Below are positions 15,935 through 25,007 of a stretch of 37,973 bases of DNA, one piece after another (position 1 is the first letter of the stretch; each line of letters starts with the position of its first letter). This stretch comes from Bradyrhizobiaceae bacterium. Its GTDB lineage: Bacteria > Pseudomonadota > Alphaproteobacteria > Rhizobiales > Xanthobacteraceae. The stretch covers positions 1-37,973 of the forward strand of contig CANKHJ010000022.1 in NCBI GenBank assembly GCA_947481635.1, given 5' to 3'. The position numbers and the translations under genes are program-made. The notes below the pieces were generated by a model, which ran no database searches, was not told the DNA's origin, and worked only from the letters and a program-made list of their open reading frames with translations.

Positions 15935-17128
15935 TCAGTCTTTCGCCGCGCCGGCGGCGAGCCATGCCGCGACGATGGAGCGCTCATCGACGGTCATGCC
16001 GGTGATGTTGCCCGGCGGCATCGCGTTGGAACGCACTGCCTGGATCTCGATCTCGTGCCGGTGGCCGCGGATATTGTCCGCGGTATCGAGGCGGATTGCC
16101 TTGGGCGGAAACACGATCCCCGACCAGACCGGCTCACTCGCATGGCACATGCTGCAGCGGGACGTGACGATCTCCTGCACCGCGGCGAATTTCGGTGCCG
16201 GCCCCTCGCCGACCTTCACGCCGGGCGTGCCCATGGCGGAGAGCCAGACGATGACTAGCGCGCCGACGGCTGCCGCGGCCCAGGTCCAGAGCGGGCCTTC
16301 CTTGCCTTCGTGGCGGCGATTGTAGAAATGCCGGATCGCCGGACCCATCAGCAGCAGGATCGCGACGATGATCCAGTTATAGCGGGTCGCGAACATCAGC
16401 GGATAATGCGTGCTGATCATCAGGAACACGACCGGCAGCGTCAGGTAATTGTTGTGCACCGAACGCTGCTTGCCGACCTCGCCCCAGGCCGGGTTCGGGT
16501 CGGTGCCCCCGAGCATGGCAGCCACGATCTTCTTCTGGTTCGGGATGATGACCACGAACACATTCGCCACCATGATGGTGCCGACCAGCGCGCCGATCTG
16601 CACGAAGGCGCCGCGCCCGCTGAAAATCTGGGTATAGGCATAGGTGACGCCGACCAGGAACACATAGCCGACCAAGGCGAGCGCGATCTCGCTCTTGCCG
16701 AGCGGCGAGCGGCACGCGATTTCATAAGCGAGCCACGGCACCAGCAGCATGCCGAGGCTCATGGCGATGGCGGCATTCGGCGACAGGTCGAGCACGCTGC
16801 GGTCGACCAGGAACATCTCGGCGTTGAAATAATAGACCACCACCAGCAGCCCGAAGCCGGAGAGCCAGGTGGCGTAGGCTTCCCATTTGAACCAGGTCAG
16901 GTGGTCGGGCAGGTTCGGCGGCGCCACCAGGTATTTGACCATGTGGTAGAAGCCGCCGCCGTGGACCTGCCACGCCTCGCCCTTGACGCCGGGGGGCAGC
17001 CCGGCACGCGGCCGCAGACTGAGGTCGAGGTGGATGAAATAGAACGAGCTTCCGATCCAGGCGATGCCGGCAATGACATGCGTCCACCGGATCAGAGCGC
17101 TCGCCCATTCGGTGAGCACGACTTCCAC
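15935..17128 (-). CDS. puuD: Membrane-bound urate oxidase with cytochrome c domain
   Basis: This 397-residue protein of the PuuD family oxidises urate to 5-hydroxyisourate. The N-terminal part is an integral membrane domain with several spans (first at about 12-30, RWTHVIAGIAWIGSSFYF) and the blocks VKYLVAPPNLPDHLTWFKWE and QRSVHNNYLTLPVVFLMIS. After the last span (about 281-300) comes a c-type cytochrome domain with CSMCH (Cys325, Cys328, His329) and the probable axial Met370 in NAMPPGN. Electrons would pass to the respiratory chain rather than directly to oxygen. GTG at 17128, behind GAAGAGG, gives the family N-terminus MEVVLTEWASALIRW; the longer open frame is not credible. First gene of its operon. 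Confidence 0.93.
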   Translation of the reverse strand: MEVVLTEWASALIRWTHVIAGIAWIGSSFYFIHLDLSLRPRAGLPPGVKGEAWQVHGGGFYHMVKYLVAPPNLPDHLTWFKWEAYATWLSGFGLLVVVYYFNAEMFLVDRSVLDLSPNAAIAMSLGMLLVPWLAYEIACRSPLGKSEIALALVGYVFLVGVTYAYTQIFSGRGAFVQIGALVGTIMVANVFVVIIPNQKKIVAAMLGGTDPNPAWGEVGKQRSVHNNYLTLPVVFLMISTHYPLMFATRYNWIIVAILLLMGPAIRHFYNRRHEGKEGPLWTWAAAAVGALVIVWLSAMGTPGVKVGEGPAPKFAAVQEIVTSRCSMCHASEPVWSGIVFPPKAIRLDTADNIRGHRHEIEIQAVRSNAMPPGNITGMTVDERSIVAAWLAAGAAKD

Positions 17129-17219
17129 GTGAAAAATCCTCTTCCCTTGCTGCACAGCACCATGACAGACGTAATACGACCTGTTCAAGTAGCTTGCGGC
17201 GAGGACGCCCCAAGAGAAC

Positions 17220-17255
17220 TTGGTAGCATGGGCTTGGTAGCGAGGATTTGGTAGC
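17220..17255 (+). repeat. Three TTGGTAGC repeats with exact 14-base spacing before the AllC-like gene
   Basis: TTGGTAGC occurs at 17220, 17234 and 17248, each copy followed by a different six bases, so the period is 14. It lies in the 128-base divergent gap between puuD and the AllC-like gene and ends one base before the ATG. It may be recent slippage that multiplied a ribosome-binding segment (the third unit contains GAGGA at 17242-17246), or a repeated binding site. The rest of the gap shows no convincing -35/-10 pair. Confidence 0.5.
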
Positions 17256-17256
17256 G

Positions 17257-18516
17257 ATGCCTCGTCTCGGTGACGAAAGCGGTACGACCGGCGCATCCTT
17301 TGGCGCGCGCGCCCTGGTGCTCGCCGATGTGCTGGCGGAATCCTCGGATTCACCCGAGTACCTTGCCTGCACCTATATGACGCTGGCGCATCGCGCCGTC
17401 GCCGCCCGCCTGCGCGAATGGATGCGCATCGCCGGCATGACGGCAAGCATCGACGCGGTCGGCAACGTGGTGGGGCGCTATCCGTCGGAACGGCCGGACG
17501 CCAAGACCGTCATCGTCGGCTCGCATTACGACACCGTCCTCAACGCGGGAAAATATGACGGCCGCCTCGGAATCCTGTCGGCACTGCTCGCGATCGAGGA
17601 ATTGCACCGGACCGGGCGCAAATTGCCGTTCAATATCGAACTGATCGCCTTTTCCGAGGAGGAAGGCGTGCGCTTCTCCTCGCCTTATCTCGGCAGCAGC
17701 GCCGTCGCCGGAAAATTCGACATGAGCCTGCTGCCGCGCCGCGATGCCGGCGGCTACGGCCTCGCCGATACGCTTGCGGCGGCGGGCTTCGATCCGCACG
17801 CGATCCCCGCGCTGGCGCGCAAGCGTGAGGATCTCGCCGGCTATCTCGAATTGCATATCGAGCAGGGGCCGATCCTGCTCGGCGAAGGATTGCCGGTCGG
17901 CGTCGTGACCTCGATCGCGGGCGCGGTGCGCTACTCGGTTGTCGTGACCGGGACCGCCGGCCATGCCGGCACCGTGCCGATGCAGATGCGCCACGATGCT
18001 GCGGCCGCCGCGGCCGAACTCACTTTGCTGGTGGAAACCCGAGCCAGGCAGGCGCCGGGCCTGGTCGGCACGGTCGGGCGGCTCACGGTGCCGAACGGCG
18101 CGATCAACGTCATCCCCGGCCGCTGCGAGATGTCGTTCGAGCTGCGCGCCGGCGAGGACGCGATGCGCGATGCCGCATTAGCCGACGTACTCGCGGGCAT
18201 CAAGGCAATCCAGCAGCGCCGTGGCGTGACCATCGACGCCAAGGAGGTGCTGCGCTCGCCGGCGGTTCCCTGCACGCCGCGGATCCAGAAGCTATTTGGC
18301 GATGCGGTGGCGCGCGCCGGCATCACCCCGCGCCTGCTGCCCAGCGGAGCTGGCCATGACGCGGTGATGTTCGACAAGCTCACCGATCTCGGCATGCTGT
18401 TCGTCCGTTGTGGAAACGGCGGTATCAGTCATTCTCCGCTGGAGACCATCACCGCCGCCGATGCCGATATCGGCGTGCGCATCCTTCTCGACGTCCTGGT
18501 GAATTACCAATCATGA
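17257..18516 (+). CDS. Allantoate amidohydrolase-like enzyme (M20 family, AllC/HyuC type)
   Basis: This 419-residue metalloenzyme belongs to the AllC / N-carbamoyl-amino-acid hydrolase branch of M20. Metal motifs are GSHYDTVLNAGKYDG (His90, Asp92 and a later Asp) and FSEEEGVRF (Glu134-136). LHIEQGP and the dimerisation block GTAGHAGTVPMQMRHDA follow, with a closing CGNGGISHSPLE that supplies the last ligand. The enzyme would hydrolyse allantoate, releasing ammonia and CO2. Its position next to allantoinase and urate oxidase supports this over hydantoin metabolism. TTG 17248 is in frame, but ATG 17257 with GAGGA upstream is preferred. The stop overlaps the next gene as ATGA. Confidence 0.85.
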   Translation: MPRLGDESGTTGASFGARALVLADVLAESSDSPEYLACTYMTLAHRAVAARLREWMRIAGMTASIDAVGNVVGRYPSERPDAKTVIVGSHYDTVLNAGKYDGRLGILSALLAIEELHRTGRKLPFNIELIAFSEEEGVRFSSPYLGSSAVAGKFDMSLLPRRDAGGYGLADTLAAAGFDPHAIPALARKREDLAGYLELHIEQGPILLGEGLPVGVVTSIAGAVRYSVVVTGTAGHAGTVPMQMRHDAAAAAAELTLLVETRARQAPGLVGTVGRLTVPNGAINVIPGRCEMSFELRAGEDAMRDAALADVLAGIKAIQQRRGVTIDAKEVLRSPAVPCTPRIQKLFGDAVARAGITPRLLPSGAGHDAVMFDKLTDLGMLFVRCGNGGISHSPLETITAADADIGVRILLDVLVNYQS

Positions 18517-19766
18517 GCATTTCGCAGCAGATCGCCGACTTCATCGACAAGGACTTCAAGCGCGAGGTCGAATTCCTCGCCGAACTGGTCAAGGTACCGA
18601 GCGACAATCCGCCGGGCGACTGCGCCGCACATGCCGCGCGCGCGAACGTCCTGCTGGAAGGACTGGGCTTCGCGGTCGAGGCCCATCCGGTGCCACAGGA
18701 CGTCGTCACCGCAGCCGGCATGAAGAGCTGCACCAACCTGATCGTGCGGCATCGCTTCGGCGACGGCCCGGTGATCGCGCTCAACGCCCATGGCGACGTG
18801 GTGCCTCCGGGGCTCGGCTGGAAGCACGATCCCTATGGCGCGACCATCGAGGACGGCCCGCACGGGCCTGCTATGTTCGGCCGCGGCGTGGCGGTCTCGA
18901 AATCCGACTTCGCGACCTATGCGTGGACTTTGCTGGCGCTGAAGGATGCGGTCGCAAACGGCGCAAAGCTCGGCGGCACCATCGAGCTGCATCTGACCTA
19001 TGACGAGGAAACCGGCGGTGATATCGGGCCGAAATGGCTGATCGACCAGAAGCTCACCAAGCCGGATTATGCGCTCTGCGCCGGATTCTCCTACGCCATC
19101 GTCTCGGCGCATAACGGCTGCCTGCATCTCGAAGTGACGATCACCGGCAAACAGGCTCATGCCGCATTGCCGGCGACTGGCCACGATGCGCTGGAAGCCG
19201 CGACCGGCGTGCTCGCCGCGCTCTATGCGAGCCGCGCGAAACTGACCGAACAGACATCCAAGGTGCCCGGCATCACCTCGCCGACATTGAATGTCGGACT
19301 GATCAAGGGCGGCATCAACACCAACGTGGTCCCGGATCAAGTGACCTTCCGCATCGATCGCCGCATGATCCCGGAGGAACAGCCGGCGCAGGTCGAGCGC
19401 GCGCTGAACGAATTGATCACCACCGCCGCGCAGAAATACCCCGGCATCCGGGCCGACATCCGCCGCATCCTGCTGGCGGCGGCCCTGGTGCCGCAGCCCG
19501 GCCATGAGCGCATCGCAGGCGCGATCCAGAAGCATGCCAAGACCGTGCTCGGCGTCGATGTCCCGGTCAACGGCGTGCCGCTCTACACCGATGCGCGGCA
19601 TTATTCGGAGGCCGGCATACCGACGGTGCTCTACGGCGCGGGACCGCGCTCAATCCTCGAAGCCAACGCGCATAATGCCGACGAGAACCTGCGCCTCTCC
19701 GACCTGAAGGCGGCCACGGTGATTGTCGCCAGCGCGGTCGCCGACCTATGCTCGGGCGAGGCGTGA
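18513..19766 (+). CDS. M20 family amidohydrolase/deacylase (ArgE/DapE-like), substrate unknown
   Basis: This 417-residue M20 enzyme is of a different branch from the preceding gene. NAHGDVVPPG at 91-100 supplies His93 and Asp95. GRGVAVSKSDFA stands where ArgE/DapE proteins have GRGxxDMK. YDEETGGDIG holds the catalytic Glu pair, and YTDARHYSEAGIPTVLYGAGP is the late ligand block. ATG 18513 overlaps the AllC-like stop by four bases, implying coupled translation. In plants allantoate and ureidoglycolate amidohydrolases are both M20 enzymes, so a role on a ureido intermediate after AllC is possible. Acylated amino acid or dipeptide hydrolysis is the alternative. Confidence 0.75.
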   Translation: MSISQQIADFIDKDFKREVEFLAELVKVPSDNPPGDCAAHAARANVLLEGLGFAVEAHPVPQDVVTAAGMKSCTNLIVRHRFGDGPVIALNAHGDVVPPGLGWKHDPYGATIEDGPHGPAMFGRGVAVSKSDFATYAWTLLALKDAVANGAKLGGTIELHLTYDEETGGDIGPKWLIDQKLTKPDYALCAGFSYAIVSAHNGCLHLEVTITGKQAHAALPATGHDALEAATGVLAALYASRAKLTEQTSKVPGITSPTLNVGLIKGGINTNVVPDQVTFRIDRRMIPEEQPAQVERALNELITTAAQKYPGIRADIRRILLAAALVPQPGHERIAGAIQKHAKTVLGVDVPVNGVPLYTDARHYSEAGIPTVLYGAGPRSILEANAHNADENLRLSDLKAATVIVASAVADLCSGEA

Positions 19767-19769
19767 AGC

Positions 19770-19785
19770 TGGCGCGGTAATTGCA
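19770..19785 (+). promoter_or_regulatory. Candidate sigma-54 promoter before guanine deaminase-xdh genes
   Basis: TGGCGCGGTAATTGCA matches the consensus TGGCACG-N4-TTGCA at every fixed position but one (G for A in the -24 box), with correct spacing. It lies in the 36-base gap after the second M20 gene. The predicted start near 19796 would cut into the AAGG ribosome site at 19794-19797 and leave a leader of only about seven bases before ATG 19803. It may therefore serve the downstream xdh genes better than guaD itself. Confidence 0.5.
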
Positions 19786-19802
19786 CTATCCCGAAGGTGA
19801 TG

Positions 19803-20273
19803 ATGAGCAACGAAGTCCACATGAATCGCGCGGCGGCGCTGGCGCTTGAGAAGATGCTCGGCGGCAGTGGCGGCCCGTTCGGCGCCGTGATCGTGCGCGG
19901 CGACGAGATCGTCTCCGAGGGCTGGAACCAGGTGACCTCCACCAACGACCCGACGGCTCATGCCGAGGTGACGGCGATCCGTCAGGCCTGCGCCAAGCTC
20001 AAAACCTTCCAGTTGGCGGACTGCGATATCTTCACCAATTGCGAGCCGTGCCCGATGTGCCTCGGCGCGATCTACTGGGCGCGGCTGAAGCACATCTATT
20101 ATGCGAATACGCGGGTCGAAGCGGCGGAGATCGGCTTCGACGATGACTTCATCTACAAGGAAATTGGCCTCGATCCGGCAACGCGCAGCATTCCGGCGAT
20201 CCGGCTGGTGACCGCGCAATCGCCTATTCCGTTCGCCGAGTGGGTGAAGAAGCCCGACAAGGTCAAGTATTGA
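19803..20273 (+). CDS. guaD: Guanine deaminase (cytidine deaminase fold)
   Basis: This 156-residue zinc enzyme converts guanine to xanthine. The cytidine-deaminase-fold ligands are in HAE (His53, catalytic Glu55) and PCPMC (Cys83, Cys86). FTNCEPCPMCLGAIYWARL and IYYANTRVEAAEIGFDDDFIY (in part: NTRVEAAEIGFDDDF) are characteristic of B. subtilis-type GuaD rather than tRNA adenosine deaminase. GTG 19797 and ATG 19800 are also in frame; ATG 19803 has the best spacing from AAGG. It is two bases upstream of xdhA, which would turn its product into urate. Confidence 0.9.
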   Translation: MSNEVHMNRAAALALEKMLGGSGGPFGAVIVRGDEIVSEGWNQVTSTNDPTAHAEVTAIRQACAKLKTFQLADCDIFTNCEPCPMCLGAIYWARLKHIYYANTRVEAAEIGFDDDFIYKEIGLDPATRSIPAIRLVTAQSPIPFAEWVKKPDKVKY

Positions 20274-20275
20274 AG

Positions 20276-21757
20276 ATGCCGATGCGTCGCGACATCCAGT
20301 TCATGCGCAACGGCCGGGTGGTGCATCTCGACGGACCCCCGATGCTGACCTTGCTGGATTACCTGCGGCTGCACGAGCATGCCACCGGGACCAAGGAAGG
20401 CTGCGCCGAAGGCGATTGCGGCGCCTGCACCGTGGTCCTTCGACGCGTGTCCGGCGGCGAGATCGTCTATCAACCGGTCAATTCCTGCATTCTGCTGGCC
20501 GGCCAGGCCGACGGCGCCGACGTCATCACGGTTGAAGACCTCGCGGAAGGCTCTGCGCTGCATCCGGTGCAGCAGGCCATGGTCGACAAGCACGGCTCGC
20601 AATGCGGCTTCTGCACGCCGGGCTTCGTGATGGCGCTGTTCGGGCTCTATCACGCGCCGCATCGCGCGAACCTCGATCGCCACGCCGTGAATGATTGGAT
20701 CGCCGGCAACCTGTGCCGCTGCACCGGCTATCGCCCGATCGTCGACGCAGCGCTCGCCGCCTGCGGCGACGACGGCAACGACAAATTCGCGAAACAGGAC
20801 GACGCGGCGGCGCGCGCGCTTGCGGCCTTAGATGACGATGCCGACGTGTTTGCCGGCACCGACCAGCGATTCTTCGCCGCTCCGGCCAGCATTGCCGCCC
20901 TTGCCACGTTGTACCAGCAACATCCCGATGCGACGCTGATCGGCGGCGCGACCGATGTCGGTCTCTGGATCACCAAGCAGCTGCGCGATCTGCCCAAGAT
21001 CATCTGGCTTGGCCGGGTAAAGGATCTCGACGGCATTGCCGACACGGACGCGGCGATCACATTCGGCGCCGCCGTCAGCCAGGAAGCCGCGCGAAGACAC
21101 CTTGCAGCGATCGACCCCGATGCCGGCGAGATGATGCGCCGTTTCGCCAGCCTGCAGGTGCGCAATGCCGGCACGATCGGCGGCAACATCGCCAACGGCT
21201 CGCCGATCGGCGACACCCCGCCGGTGCTGATCGCACTGGGCGCGACGTTGATGCTGCAGGCCGGCAATGCCACACGGACGCTGCCGCTCGAAAATTTCTT
21301 CATCGCCTATGGCAAACAGGATCGCGCCAAGGGCGAGTTCGTGCACTCGGTCAGCGTGCCGAAGCTCAAGCCCAACGAGCGCTTCCGCTGCTACAAGGTC
21401 TCCAAGCGGTTCGACCAGGACATCTCGGCGGTGCTGGCCGCGTTCAAGGTCACCCTCGACGGCAACCGCATCGCGGACGCCCGCATCGCCTTTGGCGGGA
21501 TGGCCGGCACACCGAAACGCGCGGCAGCGACTGAAGCAGCATTGCGCGGCCTCGATCTCGGCAAGCCGGAGACATGGGACACGGCGATTGCCAAGCTCGA
21601 CAGCGATTACCAGCCGCTGACCGACCAGCGCGGCTCTTCCGCCTATCGGAGCGAGGTTGCGCGCGGGCTGCTGCGCAAGGCGCTGATCGAGATTGGGGGC
21701 AAGCCGACGCAGGCGACCCGCGTCGTCGGCATCAGGGAGGCGGCCAATGCCTCCTGA
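20276..21757 (+). CDS. xdhA: Xanthine dehydrogenase small subunit (FeS and FAD domains)
   Basis: This 493-residue subunit carries electrons from the molybdenum centre to NAD+. The ferredoxin-type [2Fe-2S] cluster uses Cys43, Cys48, Cys51 and Cys72 ([14 protein letters not shown]). The second cluster has [10 protein letters not shown] and [11 protein letters not shown]. The FAD domain (from about 200) includes [12 protein letters not shown] and the [15 protein letters not shown] flavin loop, and a CO dehydrogenase flavoprotein C-terminal domain follows. ATG 20276 starts two bases after the guaD stop. Length fits XdhA of bacteria with split subunits. Confidence 0.95.
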   Translation: MPMRRDIQFMRNGRVVHLDGPPMLTLLDYLRLHEHATGTKEGCAEGDCGACTVVLRRVSGGEIVYQPVNSCILLAGQADGADVITVEDLAEGSALHPVQQAMVDKHGSQCGFCTPGFVMALFGLYHAPHRANLDRHAVNDWIAGNLCRCTGYRPIVDAALAACGDDGNDKFAKQDDAAARALAALDDDADVFAGTDQRFFAAPASIAALATLYQQHPDATLIGGATDVGLWITKQLRDLPKIIWLGRVKDLDGIADTDAAITFGAAVSQEAARRHLAAIDPDAGEMMRRFASLQVRNAGTIGGNIANGSPIGDTPPVLIALGATLMLQAGNATRTLPLENFFIAYGKQDRAKGEFVHSVSVPKLKPNERFRCYKVSKRFDQDISAVLAAFKVTLDGNRIADARIAFGGMAGTPKRAAATEAALRGLDLGKPETWDTAIAKLDSDYQPLTDQRGSSAYRSEVARGLLRKALIEIGGKPTQATRVVGIREAANAS

Positions 21758-24050
21758 GGTGGTCGACGTCCCGCTGCGCATCGTCCGCACCTCGCGGCGC
21801 CACGACTCCGCCACTCGCCACGTCAGCGGCAGCGCCACCTATATCGACGACATGCCGGAACCGCATGGGACGCTGCATCTCGCACCAGGCGGCGCGCCGG
21901 TGGCACGCGGCAAGATCAAATCGGTCGATCTCGACGCGGTGCGCGCTGCGCCCGGCGTCGTGCGCGTGCTCACCGCGGCCGATATTCCCGGCACCAACGA
22001 TGTCAGTCCGGTGGTCGGCGACGATCCGGCGCTGGCGGACGGCGAGGTCCAGTTTCACGGGCAGGTGGTGTTCGCCGTCGTGGCGGAGACCCGCGAGGCG
22101 GCGCGGCGCGCCGTCAAGCTGGCCAAGATCGAGATTGACGCGGAGACGCCGCTGGTCACGGTCGACGAGGCACTCAGTGCCGACCTGAATATCCTCCCCG
22201 AATATCGCTTCACCACAGGTGAGGTCGGCGCCGCGCTGGCGGCGAGCCCGCATCGCCTCGACGGCACGCTGCGCATTGGCGGCCAGGAGCATTTCTATCT
22301 CGAAGGCCAGGTGGCGCTCGCCGTGCCCGGCGAGGACGAGATGCTGGTCTATTCCTCGACCCAGCATCCGAGTGAATTACAGGCGCTGGTCGCGCATATG
22401 CTGAAGCTGCCGCAGGCCGCGGTCACTGTGGAAGTGCGACGCATGGGCGGTGCCTTCGGCGGCAAGGAGAGTCAGGCCGCCCAATGGGGCGCGCTCGCGG
22501 CGCTTGCCGCGCGCCTGACCGGCCGGGCTTGCAAGATGCGGCTCGATCGCGACGACGACATGATCATGACCGGCAAGCGGCATGATTTTCGCGCGGATTA
22601 TCAGCTCGGGTTCGACGGCGAAGGCCGGCTCAACGGCTACGACGTGCTGCTGTCGTCGCGCTGCGGCTATTCCGCCGATCTGTCGCAAGGCATCAACGAC
22701 CGCGCGATGTTTCACGCCGACAATGCCTATTACCTTCCGGCGGCGAACATCCTCAGCAAGCGGATGAAGACGCATACCGTATCGAACACCGCCTTCCGCG
22801 GCTTCGGCGGGCCGCAGGGCATGATGGCGATCGAGCGCGCGATGGACGATATCGCCTGGACGCTCGGTCTCGATCCGCTCGACGTTCGCATCCGCAACCT
22901 CTACGGCGACGGCCGCGACATGACGCCCTATGGCATGCGCGTGACCGACAATATCTCGCCGGAACTGATTGCCGGGCTGGAGCGCAGTTCGGACTATCGC
23001 GCGCGCAGAAAGGCAATCGCCGCGTTCAACGCCGACAGCCCGATCATCAAGCGCGGCATCGCGTTGACGCCGGTGAAATTCGGCATTTCCTTCACCAACA
23101 CCTTCCTCAACCAGGGCGGCGCGCTGGTGCATGTCTACAAGGACGGCACGGTTCACCTGAACCACGGCGGCACCGAAATGGGCCAGGGCCTGTTCGTGAA
23201 GATCGCGCAGGTTGTGGCGGAGGAATTCGGCATCGACCTCGAACACGTGAAGATCACCGCGACAACCACGGCCAAGGTGCCGAATACCTCGCCGACCGCG
23301 GCGTCCTCCGGGACCGACATCAACGGCATGGCGGCGCAGAGCGCGGCCCGCATCATCAAGGACCGGCTGACCGATTTCGCGGCAAGCTTCTACAACGTGC
23401 CGCGCGAGCAGGTCGCCTTCCGTGAAAACAAGGTGTTCTACGGCAATCATTCGGTCGCCTTTTCGGAATTGATCCTGCGCGCCCATGTCGGGCAGGTGTC
23501 GCTGTCGTCGACCGGTTTCTACAAGACGCCGGACCTCACCTGGGACCAGGCCAAGGCGCATGGCCGGCCGTTCTATTATTTCTCCTACGGCGCGGCCTGC
23601 AGCGAGGTGATGATCGACACCCTCACCGGCGAAATGAAGGTCGAGCGCATCGACATCCTCCACGATGTCGGCAAGTCGCTGAATCCCGCGATCGACATCG
23701 GCCAGATCGAAGGCGGCTTCGTGCAGGGCATGGGCTGGCTCACCGCCGAAGAGCTGGTCTACGACGCCAAGGGCCGGCTGCTGACGCATGCGCCGTCGAC
23801 CTACAAGATCCCGACCTCCTCCGACGTACCGGCGGATTTCCGCGTTGCGCTGTTCGACGGCGCCAATCGCGAAGCGACGATCTATCGCTCGAAGGCGGTC
23901 GGCGAGCCGCCGCTGATGCTGGCGATTTCGGTGTTCTGCGCTGTGGCCGACGCGATCCATTCGCTCGCGCCCGGCAGGCGGGTACCACTCGACGCCCCCG
24001 CCACGCCGGAATCGATCTTGCGCGCGGTCAAGGCCGTGGCGCAGCATTGA
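21747..24050 (+). CDS. xdhB: Xanthine dehydrogenase large molybdopterin subunit
   Basis: This 767-residue catalytic subunit hydroxylates hypoxanthine to xanthine and xanthine to urate. RRMGGAFGGKES and FRGFGGPQGM are molybdopterin-contact loops, EMGQGLFVKIAQV is conserved cofactor sequence, and catalytic Glu720 lies in GEPPLMLAISVF. The gene is intact. ATG 21747 overlaps xdhA by 11 bases and sits behind AGGGAGG at 21733-21740. In the window no other molybdenum hydroxylase is seen, and cofactor synthesis genes must lie elsewhere. Confidence 0.95.
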   Translation: MPPEVVDVPLRIVRTSRRHDSATRHVSGSATYIDDMPEPHGTLHLAPGGAPVARGKIKSVDLDAVRAAPGVVRVLTAADIPGTNDVSPVVGDDPALADGEVQFHGQVVFAVVAETREAARRAVKLAKIEIDAETPLVTVDEALSADLNILPEYRFTTGEVGAALAASPHRLDGTLRIGGQEHFYLEGQVALAVPGEDEMLVYSSTQHPSELQALVAHMLKLPQAAVTVEVRRMGGAFGGKESQAAQWGALAALAARLTGRACKMRLDRDDDMIMTGKRHDFRADYQLGFDGEGRLNGYDVLLSSRCGYSADLSQGINDRAMFHADNAYYLPAANILSKRMKTHTVSNTAFRGFGGPQGMMAIERAMDDIAWTLGLDPLDVRIRNLYGDGRDMTPYGMRVTDNISPELIAGLERSSDYRARRKAIAAFNADSPIIKRGIALTPVKFGISFTNTFLNQGGALVHVYKDGTVHLNHGGTEMGQGLFVKIAQVVAEEFGIDLEHVKITATTTAKVPNTSPTAASSGTDINGMAAQSAARIIKDRLTDFAASFYNVPREQVAFRENKVFYGNHSVAFSELILRAHVGQVSLSSTGFYKTPDLTWDQAKAHGRPFYYFSYGAACSEVMIDTLTGEMKVERIDILHDVGKSLNPAIDIGQIEGGFVQGMGWLTAEELVYDAKGRLLTHAPSTYKIPTSSDVPADFRVALFDGANREATIYRSKAVGEPPLMLAISVFCAVADAIHSLAPGRRVPLDAPATPESILRAVKAVAQH

Positions 24051-24054
24051 GGCT

Positions 24055-25005
24055 ATGGCGGTCTGGCCCGATATCGAACGCTTCATCGCAGAGCAAGGCG
24101 CGGCGGCCCTGGTGACGTTGGCGCAGTCGCAGGGCTCCTCGCCGCGCGAGGCCGGCGCGCGCATGGTGGTGCGGCCCGATGGCGGCTTCACCGGCACCAT
24201 CGGCGGCGGCGCGCTCGAATGGATGGCGCTGGCAGAGGCGCAGGCGGTGATCGCGCGCGGCAAAGGTGAAATCCGGCGCATCGACCAGTCGCTCGGTCCC
24301 GATCTCGGACAATGCTGCGGCGGCCGCGTGCTGGTGACGATCGAGCGCTTCGATGCTGCCGATGCGTCCTCAGTTGGGCCGTTCGCGGCGGCGGAACGCA
24401 TTGGTCCATTCGCAACCATCGCGCATGTCGAGGCCGGACGGCTGGTGCGCCAAGCCGCGGAAGCGCCGACCGGGAGCGAGCACTCCAGCGCGACGTATGA
24501 AGAACTGCCGGATGGACGCATAGTCGAGCGCTTCGGTTCGGCGGCGACGCCGCTCTACCTGTTCGGCGCGGGCCATGTTGGTCGCAGCCTCGCGCTTGCG
24601 CTCGCGCCACTCCCCTTCGTGGTCACCTGGATCGATCCGCGTCCCGAGGCCTTCCCGCAGCACATTCCGGCCAATGTCACCTGCATCATCGAGCCCGCCC
24701 CCGCACGCCTGCTCGAGCAGGCACCCGGCAATGCGTTCATTGCGATCATGACGCATAGCCATCCGCTCGATCTCGACGTCGCCGCGGCGGCGCTCAAGGC
24801 CGGACGTTTTCCCTATGTCGGGCTGATCGGCAGCGAGACCAAACGCGCCCGTTTCGTCAGCATGATGCGCAAGCTTGGGCTGGGTGAGGTGGCAATCGAC
24901 AAGCTCGTCTGCCCGATCGGGCTGACACAAATCCACGACAAGGCGCCGGCGGCCATCGCAGCGTCGATCGTCGCGCAATTGCTGATCACGCGCGAGCAGG
25001 CCTGA
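24055..25005 (+). CDS. xdhC: XdhC, molybdenum cofactor insertion/sulfuration chaperone
   Basis: This 316-residue cytoplasmic accessory protein binds molybdenum cofactor, helps its sulfuration and delivers it to XdhB. The N-terminal XdhC/CoxI domain has GSSPREAGARM and TGTIGGGALEW, and the cofactor-linked GPDLGQCCGG is at 81-90 (Cys87, Cys88). A Rossmann-like C-terminal domain has FGAGHVGRSLA near residue 170 and MTHSHPLDL near 238. It starts four bases after xdhB, closes the operon, and its stop is two bases from the convergent TIM-barrel gene. Confidence 0.94.
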   Translation: MAVWPDIERFIAEQGAAALVTLAQSQGSSPREAGARMVVRPDGGFTGTIGGGALEWMALAEAQAVIARGKGEIRRIDQSLGPDLGQCCGGRVLVTIERFDAADASSVGPFAAAERIGPFATIAHVEAGRLVRQAAEAPTGSEHSSATYEELPDGRIVERFGSAATPLYLFGAGHVGRSLALALAPLPFVVTWIDPRPEAFPQHIPANVTCIIEPAPARLLEQAPGNAFIAIMTHSHPLDLDVAAAALKAGRFPYVGLIGSETKRARFVSMMRKLGLGEVAIDKLVCPIGLTQIHDKAPAAIAASIVAQLLITREQA

Positions 25006-25007
25006 CG

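Noticed and set aside
17194-17213. A GG-N10-GC pattern on the minus strand upstream of puuD, possible fourth sigma-54 site
   Set aside because: Spacing fits, but the boxes (GGGGCGT and CCGCA) differ from TGGCACG/TTGCA at several conserved positions.
22377-24521. A 714-codon open frame on the minus strand opposite xdhB and xdhC
   Set aside because: It is Arg/His/Asp/Ala-rich with no domain and lies fully opposite intact, recognisable genes; high GC produces such frames.
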